Below the pieces are notes generated by a model that saw nothing but the letters and a program-made list of their open reading frames with translations, searched no databases and was not told the origin of the DNA. A stretch of DNA of 64,000 nt from Bacillus sp. 165 (GTDB taxonomy: Bacteria; Bacillota; Bacilli; Bacillales; Bacillaceae_G). The stretch spans positions 1 to 64,000 of the forward strand of contig NZ_JAGHKQ010000009.1 in assembly GCF_017742235.1 (NCBI RefSeq), given 5' to 3'. This document shows, one piece after another, positions 48,282-56,379 of the stretch (positions are counted from its first letter, which is position 1; every line of letters begins with the position of its first letter). The position numbers were made by a program, and so were the translations under genes.

Positions 48282-49193
48282 ATGGTATACATTCCTGAAC
48301 AATTTGCCCGTAGTACAGTCGAAATTTTTGCTGAAAAAGGAAAGCAATGGCTTAATGAACTCCCACTTTTGCTCGAAGACTGTGCAACGCGCTGGTCACT
48401 GAAAATCCAAGATCCTTTTCCCAATTTAACATATAATTACGTAATTCCCGTTCTCTGTACCAATGGAACAGAAGCTGTATTAAAACTCGGTGTTCCTTGC
48501 CTTGAATTTTCACACGAAGCACACGCACTTCGACAATACGATGGGAAAGGGATAGTAAGACCGCTTGCTTGCGATACTGAAAAAGGAGCTATGCTCCTAG
48601 AAAAGCTCACACCGGGACAATCATTGGCAAGTATAACAGATGAAGAACACGCAACATCGCTAATAGGACAAGTAATGAAACAATTATGGAAACAGGAGCC
48701 AAAGCAGCATTCCTTTCCGGCTATTTCAAACTGGGCAAAGGGTCTTGAACGGATGCGCATTTATTTTGAAGGCGGAACGGGACCTTTTCCAAAACAATTA
48801 GTTGAAAAAGCGGAATCTCTTTTTCCGCAGCTTATTGCGTCCATCTCTTCTCCTCTTTTACTGCATGGCGACCTTCATCACGACAACGTTCTCTCTGCCA
48901 ATCGGGAGCCTTGGCTTGCTATCGACCCAAAAGGCGTAATTGGGGAAGCAGAGTATGAAACAGTAGCATACTTACGAAATCATTTATTAAATCACCCTAA
49001 TCCAAAGGCGATATTACGGCAGCGCATAGACCAGCTCTCCTCAGAGCTGCAATTAGACCGGGAACGAATGCTGAGTTGGGGGCTTTGCCACTGTATCTTA
49101 TCTTCCTGGTGGTCCATAGAAGACCACGGCTACGGTTGGGAAAATACAATAAATATTGCTAATATGTTTGATGAATTACTAAAAAAGAAATAA
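48282..49193 (+). CDS. Aminoglycoside/hydroxyurea phosphotransferase family kinase
   Basis: 303 residues. APH(6)-type fold: catalytic loop LLHGDLHHDNVLSA at about 198-211, metal-binding AIDPKGVIGEAEYE at about 217-230, and an N-terminal lobe with KLGVPCLEFSHEAHALRQYDG. The family includes streptomycin 6-phosphotransferases (StrB) but also kinases of unknown substrate, so resistance cannot be claimed from sequence alone. GAGGTG precedes the ATG; single gene. Confidence 0.87.
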   Translation: MVYIPEQFARSTVEIFAEKGKQWLNELPLLLEDCATRWSLKIQDPFPNLTYNYVIPVLCTNGTEAVLKLGVPCLEFSHEAHALRQYDGKGIVRPLACDTEKGAMLLEKLTPGQSLASITDEEHATSLIGQVMKQLWKQEPKQHSFPAISNWAKGLERMRIYFEGGTGPFPKQLVEKAESLFPQLIASISSPLLLHGDLHHDNVLSANREPWLAIDPKGVIGEAEYETVAYLRNHLLNHPNPKAILRQRIDQLSSELQLDRERMLSWGLCHCILSSWWSIEDHGYGWENTINIANMFDELLKKK

Positions 49194-49298
49194 TTTTTTA
49201 CATAAAAATTATTTTGACCAATCCCCCAAGGCATTCTTCATTTTTAACATACTTTCGTTTCCAAACGGGAATGTTTTAAGTGAAAGGAGTGCATACGC

Positions 49299-49448
49299 AT
49301 GAGAAAGCAGACAAAAAACGAACCGACCATCGCTCCCGGCATGAGTGATCAGCAAGAACTAAGACAAAGCGCAACGGAAGAAGAAGTAGAAAGAGGGGAA
49401 TATACAAAAGTAGTTACCCTTTCTTATGATGAAGTGGACCCATCATAA
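49299..49448 (+). CDS. Small acidic protein (49 aa), unrecognised
   Basis: 49 residues: basic first six, then strongly acidic (TEEEVERGEYTKVVTLSYDE). AAAGGAG nine bases before the ATG and a strong terminator eight bases after the stop make it a credible gene. No motif or homolog recognised. Confidence 0.65.
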   Translation: MRKQTKNEPTIAPGMSDQQELRQSATEEEVERGEYTKVVTLSYDEVDPS

Positions 49449-49450
49449 TC

Positions 49451-49480
49451 AAAAAGCTTGAGGACACCCTCAAGCTTTTT
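49451..49480. terminator. Bidirectional terminator
   Basis: AAAAAGCTTGAGG paired with CCTCAAGCTTTTT around ACAC. Confidence 0.93.
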
Positions 49481-49491
49481 GCCTTGCACTT

Positions 49492-50229
49492 TTATTCTAT
49501 CCAGTAGTATCCTCTCGTAATAGCGTCCATTTCCTCATATCCAGCCTTTTTGTATACACTTATCGCATTAGGATTGGTCGCATACAAATAACTTATCGTT
49601 TTTAGAGTCTTATGATTAAAATCCGTTATAAAATTAATTAATTGACTGCCATATCCCTTCCCTCTTTCATCTTTCTTAGTAAATACGTCATTGATTCTCG
49701 AAATGTCATGCTGCTTATATAGTGATGCTGTACAAACAAGATTTCTACCTTTATATCCTCCAAACAAATAAAAGTTTTCTTTACCCATACACTGCATCAA
49801 GGCTTTATAACCCCATTCACCCTGTTCTTCATCAGAGCTGTATAATTCATATATTTCTTCATCCATACAATTTATTCTTTTAACATCAATAGTCTTAGCA
49901 GTATCAATTAGGTGTTTATTTTTTTGAACAAAAAAGCAAATCTCCTCAATTGATTGATTAAACCCTTTACTTTTTAAATATTGTCCAACCGCGTTTTTAT
50001 TTTTGGTGAATGTATATACCCGTGGAGTTAAATCTAACGCCTTGTAAAAATTAATAACATCCTCAACCGCGAATGCAAAGTCCGCCCCTTCATTGATAAC
50101 AGCATGATTACTGTCATAAGATAAAGGATTATTCTTATCATAAAAGATTTTTCCATACGGTTTTTCTATCACTTTCGATTGTATTTCTGGAAAATTCTTT
50201 TCGCATTCTATTATTTTATCTACTAACAT
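49492..50229 (-). CDS. GNAT family N-acetyltransferase
   Basis: 245 residues. The acetyl-CoA binding core is in the C-terminal half: INDVFTKKDERGKGYGSQLINFITDF (R/Q-x-x-G-x-G) and YLYATNPNAISVYKKAGYEEMD. The N-terminal half is a second, degenerate GNAT-like lobe. AGGAGG precedes the ATG. Lower GC than its neighbours (many A/T third positions), which may indicate horizontal origin. Confidence 0.85.
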   Translation of the reverse strand: MLVDKIIECEKNFPEIQSKVIEKPYGKIFYDKNNPLSYDSNHAVINEGADFAFAVEDVINFYKALDLTPRVYTFTKNKNAVGQYLKSKGFNQSIEEICFFVQKNKHLIDTAKTIDVKRINCMDEEIYELYSSDEEQGEWGYKALMQCMGKENFYLFGGYKGRNLVCTASLYKQHDISRINDVFTKKDERGKGYGSQLINFITDFNHKTLKTISYLYATNPNAISVYKKAGYEEMDAITRGYYWIE

Positions 50230-50457
50230 TTTTATATCCTCCTGTTTCGACCATTACACTCTTCATCCCATAATGTAGCTTCCTCTTACTTACATACCAT
50301 CCCAATTATAAAAAATGGACTTTGCCCTAACAGAAAAGACAGATTTCAAGCAAAGTAATAAGCTTTTCTTATAATCACTCTTAAAAAATCTCGATTTCCC
50401 CTCAGAACAACTTCAGTGTACAGTAGGAGTAGGGTATTAATCAAAAGGAGGGAACTT

Positions 50458-50829
50458 ATGAAAATCTGCGTTAAGCGAATTCATCATATACAAATTTGCA
50501 TTCCTTTTGGAAAAGAAGCAGAAGCCCGTTCTTTTTATACAGATGTATTGGGCTTTACTGAAATTGAAAAACCAGCATCTCTAAAAGAAAACGGGGGACT
50601 GTGGTATGAAGCCAGGAATGCAGAGCTTCATATTGGAGTAGAAAACATGCAAAGCTATAACAGCAAGTGCCATCCCGCATTTGAAATTGAAAATATATTA
50701 GCTGCTCGCTCTTACTTGGAAGCACATGGTGTGCAAACAAAAGAAGAGAAACCAATTCCCGGAATAATACGCTTTTCCTTCCGCGACCCCTTCAATAATC
50801 GGATTGAATTTTTGGAAAAAGAGCTGTAG
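50458..50829 (+). CDS. VOC superfamily (glyoxalase-like) protein
   Basis: 123 residues, one VOC module: HHIQICIPFGKEAEARSFYTDVLGFTEIE and IRFSFRDPFNNRIEFLEK, with histidine 9 or 10 and the final glutamate as probable metal ligands. Substrate unknown (lactoylglutathione lyase, dioxygenase and resistance proteins all share the fold). ATG at 50458 with AAAGGAGGG upstream. Confidence 0.87.
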   Translation: MKICVKRIHHIQICIPFGKEAEARSFYTDVLGFTEIEKPASLKENGGLWYEARNAELHIGVENMQSYNSKCHPAFEIENILAARSYLEAHGVQTKEEKPIPGIIRFSFRDPFNNRIEFLEKEL

Positions 50830-50847
50830 AACATCCTTTTGTCGATT

Positions 50848-51252
50848 CTATTCTATTTTGATATACATTCCATGCGAATCGGGATACACATATTGAAAAC
50901 CGAATTTTTCATACAGCTTATTTGTCGGGTTGTCAGCTATAAGCGAAATATAAGCGCTCTTTGGTGCATTCGTGTGAAGATATGTAACAAGCTCGTTCAT
51001 GACCTTCTTTCCAATTCCTTGACCTTGAAGAGCTTGTTGCACAGCGATATCAACAATTTTTAAAAAACAACAGCCGTCCCCAATCACCCTTCCCATTGCT
51101 ACAAGAATATCCTTTTCATATACAGAAACAGCAAAAATAGTGTTCTTTAATCCAGCCTCAGCTACCTCTTTGCTTTTTTCACTTAATCCAGTTTCTTTTC
51201 TTATCCTTATGTAGTCTTCTCTGTTCGGTGTACCGTGTTCAATTCTATACAT
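50848..51252 (-). CDS. GNAT family N-acetyltransferase
   Basis: 134 residues, compact GNAT: IVDIAVQQALQGQGIGKKVMNELVTYL carries the Q-x-x-G-x-G pyrophosphate loop; DNPTNKLYEKFGFQYV is the C-terminal motif. Substrate unknown. Convergent with the VOC gene. Confidence 0.9.
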   Translation of the reverse strand: MYRIEHGTPNREDYIRIRKETGLSEKSKEVAEAGLKNTIFAVSVYEKDILVAMGRVIGDGCCFLKIVDIAVQQALQGQGIGKKVMNELVTYLHTNAPKSAYISLIADNPTNKLYEKFGFQYVYPDSHGMYIKIE

Positions 51253-51298
51253 ACTTCCTGCCGATTTGATATTAATATAACAAGAATAGCACCCCTTT

Positions 51299-52699
51299 TT
51301 ACAACTTAGAAAACCGAAAGCTCATCCATATACTGAACAATGCCACGGCAATTAAAATGGCTCCCAGCAATTGAAGATTAGATGGATTCACATCTTTACC
51401 AAATACAAGTCCAAGAAGGACAGAAGAAAAAATAGAACCCATATAACGTGAAGTCTGAAATAATCCAGAAGCTACACCTACTTCATCAGGAGGAGCTGCC
51501 CGTAGCATAGCTGACTGCAGACTGACATTATTAAATCCATATCCCATTCCCATAACAGATAAGGCCGGAATAATGGTATACACGGTTACATGATGAAAGA
51601 AAAAAGTCAATAATAGGGCTCCTGCCAGCATACAGCATGACCCTAATAGCAGCGGTGGCATAATTCCAGAACGGTCTACCCATTTTCCTGTAAGCGGTGA
51701 AACAATAATACCAAACCCAGAAATAAATAACATCAACATTCCTGTTATCTCTATACTTAACTTAAGCTCATCTTGAAAATAAGTTGGCAAAGCAAACAAC
51801 AGTGCATAATTGTAAACGTTCAATACAATAAACAATACATTTACCCATGTTAACGACATATGATCACGGAACATACGTACATTAATGAAGGGTTCTTCTA
51901 CCCGCAGCTCCCTCCTAATAAAAGCAGTAGCACATACGATACCAAATATACCGGAAACATAATGTATTTTTGTTTTAAATGATAGTAAAAACCAAAGCAG
52001 CAGCATCATGGCTAGCCCAAATAACAAAATACCAGGAATATCTAAATAACGAATAGTCTCAGAAAGCTTTCTACTCACTCTTTTTTTATCTTTCGGAAAA
52101 ATTAACCACGCTAACAGAAAACTGATGATAATAAATGGAAGGTTAATAAGAAAAATAGCTGGCCATCCACCCCAAACGATTAAAAAACCACCAATGGATG
52201 GACCTAGCGCTACTGTCACCGATGAGAAGATAGAAATAACAGCTAAGGCTGAGGCTTGTCTTTTTTGGATATGCTCCCTCACGAGCCCCATTCCAGATGG
52301 ATAAATCGCACTCGTGCCAATTGCCTGCAGTATTCGTACCGTAACAAGTACTGCAAACGTGGCGGAAAAGGGGGCACTAACCGCAGCGATAGCCGCAATG
52401 ATAAGGCCGCTCAAAAAGATTGTCTTTCTTCCAAATTCGTCTCCTAGCTTCCCCATAAGAGGCTGTCCAATCGCACTGGCTAGATAAAAAGCGGAAATCA
52501 CCCAAGAAGCAGTGGTGAACGACAATGCAAATGCATGCTGGATACTGTGGAGAGCCATAGAAATCATCGATGAATTCAACGGGTTTAACAGCGTACCTGA
52601 AGATACTGCTATCAAAAAAAAAGTACGACGCTCTTTCCAATTTTGTTTTACCTGTTTTTCTTCGGATAACAGTGTTCCTTTTGCAGTATGCGTACCCAT
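51299..52699 (-). CDS. MFS drug exporter, DHA2-like (EmrB/QacA type)
   Basis: 466 residues. SMISMALHSIQHAFALSFTTASWVISAF, GKLGDEFGRKTIFLSGL (motif A), RILQAIGTSAIYPSGMGLVRE and ALGPSIGGFLIVWGGWPAIFLINLP (motif C) mark a proton-driven multidrug exporter. Length and helix count favour a 12-14 helix DHA2 member. AAGGAG precedes the ATG. No adjacent MarR or TetR gene, unlike mdtR-mdtP in B. subtilis. Confidence 0.9.
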   Translation of the reverse strand: MGTHTAKGTLLSEEKQVKQNWKERRTFFLIAVSSGTLLNPLNSSMISMALHSIQHAFALSFTTASWVISAFYLASAIGQPLMGKLGDEFGRKTIFLSGLIIAAIAAVSAPFSATFAVLVTVRILQAIGTSAIYPSGMGLVREHIQKRQASALAVISIFSSVTVALGPSIGGFLIVWGGWPAIFLINLPFIIISFLLAWLIFPKDKKRVSRKLSETIRYLDIPGILLFGLAMMLLLWFLLSFKTKIHYVSGIFGIVCATAFIRRELRVEEPFINVRMFRDHMSLTWVNVLFIVLNVYNYALLFALPTYFQDELKLSIEITGMLMLFISGFGIIVSPLTGKWVDRSGIMPPLLLGSCCMLAGALLLTFFFHHVTVYTIIPALSVMGMGYGFNNVSLQSAMLRAAPPDEVGVASGLFQTSRYMGSIFSSVLLGLVFGKDVNPSNLQLLGAILIAVALFSIWMSFRFSKL

Positions 52700-52782
52700 A
52701 AGATAAACTCCTTGCCCTTTTGTTTCCTTTTAGTATTGCCTTTTGTTTTATTTTCATTTTTCAGCCTATATTATGCAGATAC

Positions 52783-52816
52783 AAAAAAGCTCCCTTCCAT
52801 CAAAGAAAAGGAGCTG
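52783..52816 (-). terminator. Terminator of ytvI-like gene
   Basis: On the minus strand AGCTCC pairs with GGGAGCT around a 15-nt loop, followed by TTTTTTG. Confidence 0.75.
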
Positions 52817-52825
52817 CCTTCAACA

Positions 52826-53857
52826 TTAGATTTTAAATTTAAACTTAATGACACCTGCATTTTTTAACGCATCATACAAAATAACAAGAGTTGGACCAAG
52901 GAACAATCCGATAAATCCCAAAATCTTAAAACCAATATATAAGCTGACTAGTGCTGCCAATGGTGAAATACCCATGTTAGAGGACATTACTTTCGGCTCT
53001 ACAGTTCTTCTAATGATGGTTATGATAATAAACATCACTATTAAGCCAATTCCTAAATGTTCATGACCTTGCAAAATCGCAACAACCGCCCATGGCACTA
53101 GAACGGATCCAGTTCCCAAGATAGGCAAGATATCCACTACAACAATCAACAATGATAGTAAAGCGGTGTAAGGCACATTTAAAAACCATAGTCCGATATA
53201 TGCCATCACAAAGGTAAGCAAGCTTAAGAAAATTTGCGCCTTAATAAATCCAACACCTGCTTTACTGAGCTGACTTGCTACCAAATAAAGCTTTTTCTTT
53301 GTCTCTTCATTCAAATGTGCCTCTACCTTCTCTTTTAGTCTAGGCAGTTCTAAGCTAATGAGGAACAATGCCACTAAATAAATAAGAAACTCCAGCAAAA
53401 ATGCAGGTATAGTCGTAGCGAATCCAATAATATACTCCACAAGAGCTCTAACGTACGTATCTAAGGAGTTTACTGCATTTTCTAAGTTGCGTTCAATGGA
53501 ATATAGAACATTTCCCGGCAATGTCTCAGAATAATCCTTCCACTTGCTAATAGTTGGTACAATAACAGTCATATATAATTCTGTGGAAAAAGCCGGCAGT
53601 TTCTTTGATAACGTTAATAGCTGTTGGAAAATGGTATTTACTAGAAAATAGCTGAGCAACGCTAAGGAAGCCAAGTATAAAAGAAATGTCGATAAGACCG
53701 CATAAATACGTCTAAATCCAAATTTATGCTGAAACAATCTCACAATCCCATCCAGAAAAACGGCAGTAAGCAATGCAAACACAATCGGTAAACTATAAGG
53801 TAACAGCAAAATTACGATAAGTACAAATACAGCAACAATAATCCACTTTTTCCACAC
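52826..53857 (-). CDS. AI-2E/PerM family membrane protein, YtvI-like
   Basis: 343 residues, GTG start. Seven to eight helices, with the family core VVVDILPILGTGSVLVPWAVVAILQGHEHLGIGLIV and VEPKVMSSNMGISPLAALVSLYIGFKILG. This C-terminal block is closest to YtvI, a sporulation integral membrane protein; other AI-2E members move solutes or signals. The sporulation label is by resemblance only. Confidence 0.8.
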   Translation of the reverse strand: MWKKWIIVAVFVLIVILLLPYSLPIVFALLTAVFLDGIVRLFQHKFGFRRIYAVLSTFLLYLASLALLSYFLVNTIFQQLLTLSKKLPAFSTELYMTVIVPTISKWKDYSETLPGNVLYSIERNLENAVNSLDTYVRALVEYIIGFATTIPAFLLEFLIYLVALFLISLELPRLKEKVEAHLNEETKKKLYLVASQLSKAGVGFIKAQIFLSLLTFVMAYIGLWFLNVPYTALLSLLIVVVDILPILGTGSVLVPWAVVAILQGHEHLGIGLIVMFIIITIIRRTVEPKVMSSNMGISPLAALVSLYIGFKILGFIGLFLGPTLVILYDALKNAGVIKFKFKI

Positions 53858-54130
53858 AGAAGCCGCTCTCCCTTTTACTATATTTCAACAATTGGTTTAC
53901 TACGTTTACATATAGAGATAATAAGCAATTCGCTATGGCTTTATATCCCCTATTCTTAGGATATATGTACTTTCGCTATTTTATCATAAATTTCCATAAA
54001 ATGAATGGTATTTTTCATTCGTATTCCCTTAGGAAGAAGAGCTCCTGCTATGATGCCCCCTTTCCTCACATTTACATACACCACTACGTTACAATTCAAT
54101 GGTTTTCAATTGATTAAAATGTCTTTTAAA

Positions 54131-54145
54131 TTATAATAATTATAA
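54131..54145 (+). promoter_or_regulatory. PerR box upstream of katA
   Basis: TTATAATAATTATAA, a perfect 7-1-7 PerR operator, just upstream of the -35 element. PerR represses catalase until peroxide oxidises it. Confidence 0.92.
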
Positions 54146-54152
54146 AAAAGTA

Positions 54153-54180
54153 TTGATTTTATTTTGATAAATGTTATCAT
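54153..54180 (+). promoter_or_regulatory. katA promoter with Fur-like dyad over the -10
   Basis: TTGATT (54153-54158), 16-bp spacer, extended -10 TGTTATCAT. The perfect inverted repeat TGATAAATGTTATCA (54165-54179) overlaps the -10 and matches 12 of 14 arm positions of the Fur 7-1-7 box TGATAATNATTATCA. Confidence 0.65.
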
Positions 54181-54212
54181 TTGTTTATATTAAAAATGAG
54201 GTGGTGCTATTT

Positions 54213-55670
54213 ATGAGTAATAAAAATAATCTTACGACCAGCTGGGGAGCTCCAGTTGGAGATAACCAAAATTCAATGACAGCCGGTTCACGCGGACCAA
54301 CGCTGCTGCAGGATGTTCACCTTTTAGAAAAATTGGCACACTTCAATAGAGAACGTGTCCCTGAACGTGTCGTGCATGCGAAAGGAGCAGGAGCACATGG
54401 ATACTTTGAGGTTACTAACGATATAACGAAATACACAAAAGCTGCATTCTTATCAGAGGTAGGTAAACGTACACCTCTATTCGTTCGCTTTTCTACAGTA
54501 GCCGGCGAGAACGGTTCTGCTGATACAGTACGCGACCCTCGCGGATTTGCCGTGAAGTTCTATACAGAAGAAGGAAATTATGACTTAGTAGGCAACAATA
54601 CCCCTGTTTTCTTTATTCGTGATGCAATTAAGTTCCCAGACTTTATCCATACACAAAAACGCCACCCTGTCACTCACTTGAAAAATCCGGATGCGGTGTG
54701 GGATTTCTGGTCACTGTCACCTGAATCCTTACACCAAGTAACTATCCTTATGTCTGACCGCGGCATCCCTGCTACATTGCGTCATATGCATGGCTTTGGA
54801 AGCCATACATTCAAATGGGTAAATGCTGATGGAGACGGGGTATGGATTAAATATCACTTTAAAACAGAACAAGGCATTAAAAATATAACAGCGGATGTCG
54901 CAGCAAAAATTGCCGGTGAAAATCCCGATTATCATACAGAAGATTTATTTACTGCCATTGAAAACGGGGATTTTCCAGCTTGGAAGCTATACGTTCAAAT
55001 CATGCCGTTAGAGGATGCGAATACGTATCGCGTTGATCCGTTTGATGTGACTAAGGTGTGGTCACAAAAGGATTATCCCTTAATTGAAGTTGGCCGAATG
55101 GTGTTGAACCGAAATCCGGAGAATTATTTCGCTGAAGTAGAACAGGCCACATTCTCTCCCGGCACCTTAGTTCCAGGCATTGAAGTATCGCCTGATAAGA
55201 TGCTGCAAGGCCGTCTGTTCGCCTATGCAGATGCACACCGTTATCGTGTTGGCGCGAATCACAACCTTCTGCCAATTAACCGTCCGCAATTACCAGTTCA
55301 TAATCACCAGCGTGACGGCCAAATGCGACCTGACAACAATGGCGGCGGTGCTATCTATTATGATCCAAACAGCTTCAACGGGCCGAAAGAATCACCTACA
55401 AATAAGCCTGCATCCTTCCCCGTCTCCGGTATAGCTGACAGTGTTTCATATGACCAAAATGATCATTATACTCAGGCAGGAGATTTATATCGCCTGTTAT
55501 GTGAAGAAGAGCGTACTCGTCTCGTTCATACTATTGTCGAAGCTATGAAGCCTGTAACAAAAGCAGACATTAAACTGCGCCAGATTGAGCATTTTTACAA
55601 GGCAGATTGTGAGTACGGAACACGTGTAGCAGAAGGACTCAGCCTTTCTGTTCCACAAGAAGTTAAATAA
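54213..55670 (+). CDS. katA: Vegetative catalase
   Basis: 485 residues, clade 3 small-subunit catalase. Catalytic histidine in [21 protein letters not shown] (about 54), distal asparagine in NTPVFFIRD (about 127), proximal tyrosine in [14 protein letters not shown] (about 337). Decomposes hydrogen peroxide with heme. The ATG at 54213 has AGGTGG upstream; PerR box, promoter and terminator flank it, so it is monocistronic or followed by weak read-through into the zinc-ribbon gene. Confidence 0.96.
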   Translation: MSNKNNLTTSWGAPVGDNQNSMTAGSRGPTLLQDVHLLEKLAHFNRERVPERVVHAKGAGAHGYFEVTNDITKYTKAAFLSEVGKRTPLFVRFSTVAGENGSADTVRDPRGFAVKFYTEEGNYDLVGNNTPVFFIRDAIKFPDFIHTQKRHPVTHLKNPDAVWDFWSLSPESLHQVTILMSDRGIPATLRHMHGFGSHTFKWVNADGDGVWIKYHFKTEQGIKNITADVAAKIAGENPDYHTEDLFTAIENGDFPAWKLYVQIMPLEDANTYRVDPFDVTKVWSQKDYPLIEVGRMVLNRNPENYFAEVEQATFSPGTLVPGIEVSPDKMLQGRLFAYADAHRYRVGANHNLLPINRPQLPVHNHQRDGQMRPDNNGGGAIYYDPNSFNGPKESPTNKPASFPVSGIADSVSYDQNDHYTQAGDLYRLLCEEERTRLVHTIVEAMKPVTKADIKLRQIEHFYKADCEYGTRVAEGLSLSVPQEVK

Positions 55671-55675
55671 ATGCT

Positions 55676-55713
55676 AAGCAGGTATCCATCTTCTCTTAAA
55701 CGGATACCTGCTT
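55676..55713 (+). terminator. Terminator of katA
   Basis: AAGCAGGTATCC paired with GGATACCTGCTT, 14-nt loop; T-tract weak, so some read-through is possible. Confidence 0.8.
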
Positions 55714-55737
55714 AATAAATAAAAAAGGAGAAAGTCA

Positions 55738-55875
55738 ATGACACATACTTTATGTCCAGCATGTGGATCGAAAATTAAGGTTCTGAAGCACAGTATATTA
55801 TGCAAATGCGGTATCAAACTAAAGAAATTTGTCACAGCGAATAAAAACCTTTTTCAGAAGAAACAAATATCGTAA
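55738..55875 (+). CDS. Small zinc-ribbon protein (45 aa)
   Basis: 45 residues with two cysteine pairs: CPACG at 6-10 and CKCG at 22-25, followed by a basic tail (IKLKKFVTANKNLFQKKQ). This is a treble-clef or zinc-ribbon pattern. AAAAGGAGAAAG precedes the ATG. It lies directly behind the katA terminator; no family name recognised. Confidence 0.7.
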   Translation: MTHTLCPACGSKIKVLKHSILCKCGIKLKKFVTANKNLFQKKQIS

Positions 55876-55885
55876 AAACAACGAA

Positions 55886-55910
55886 CAAAGACCTCATCAC
55901 AAGGTCTTTG
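55886..55910. terminator. Bidirectional terminator
   Basis: CAAAGACCT paired with AGGTCTTTG around a 7-nt loop, between the zinc-ribbon gene and the convergent secreted-protein gene. Confidence 0.75.
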
Positions 55911-56319
55911 GATTAAACTTTAAATAGCGCAACAACGCATCTGTATCTTCATTAAAGATAAAAAAATAGGTCGTATTTTCATCATCAAACACTAGTAAAA
56001 ATGGTGTTCCTTCCTTTGGAAAAATAACAACGACTTCATTAACAAGGGCATCCATCCATTGGTTTTGCACCATCACAGAAGGCTCAAGCGGGATACGAAT
56101 CATATATCCTTCAGCCGGGATAGGATCAAACTTTTTGTATATGTCAGTAATCCCCTTCAAAAAGCGCTCTGCTTCTTTTTGTATATCTGGACTGCTTTCT
56201 ACAAACTGAATAACACGTTTTTGTTTAATATCGAAGATTTCAACCCTCTTGCCTTCAGCCGTAACAGGGGGCACCATGATTAACAAAGCTATCAGCATTA
56301 TTGCTATTCGTTTTATCAT
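55897..56319 (-). CDS. Secreted protein of unknown family (140 aa)
   Basis: 140 residues. Signal peptide MIKRIAIMLIALLIMVPPVTA with a likely cut after VTA, then a soluble alpha/beta domain (PAEGYMIRIPLEPSVMVQNQ, ALVNEVVVIFPKEGTPFLLVF, TTYFFIFNEDTDALLRYL). No lipobox, no motif. GAGGTGTT precedes the ATG. It starts 60 bp after the XRE-TPR regulator on the same strand, so the two may be co-transcribed. Confidence 0.72.
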   Translation of the reverse strand: MIKRIAIMLIALLIMVPPVTAEGKRVEIFDIKQKRVIQFVESSPDIQKEAERFLKGITDIYKKFDPIPAEGYMIRIPLEPSVMVQNQWMDALVNEVVVIFPKEGTPFLLVFDDENTTYFFIFNEDTDALLRYLKFNPKTL

Positions 56320-56379
56320 TTAGCAACACCTCGTTGCTAGTTTCCCCAAACACTGCTTAACTATTTTAGCGGACCTATC

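Noticed and set aside
48282-49193. Firm call as streptomycin resistance gene
   Set aside because: The kinase motifs place it in the APH(6)/hur superfamily, but chromosomal Bacillus members often have no shown resistance activity.
53999-54020. FadR-like dyad TGAATG...CATTCG
   Set aside because: Gap between arms is 8 bp where FadR needs 6, and the right arm deviates; it is not placed before a fatty-acid gene.
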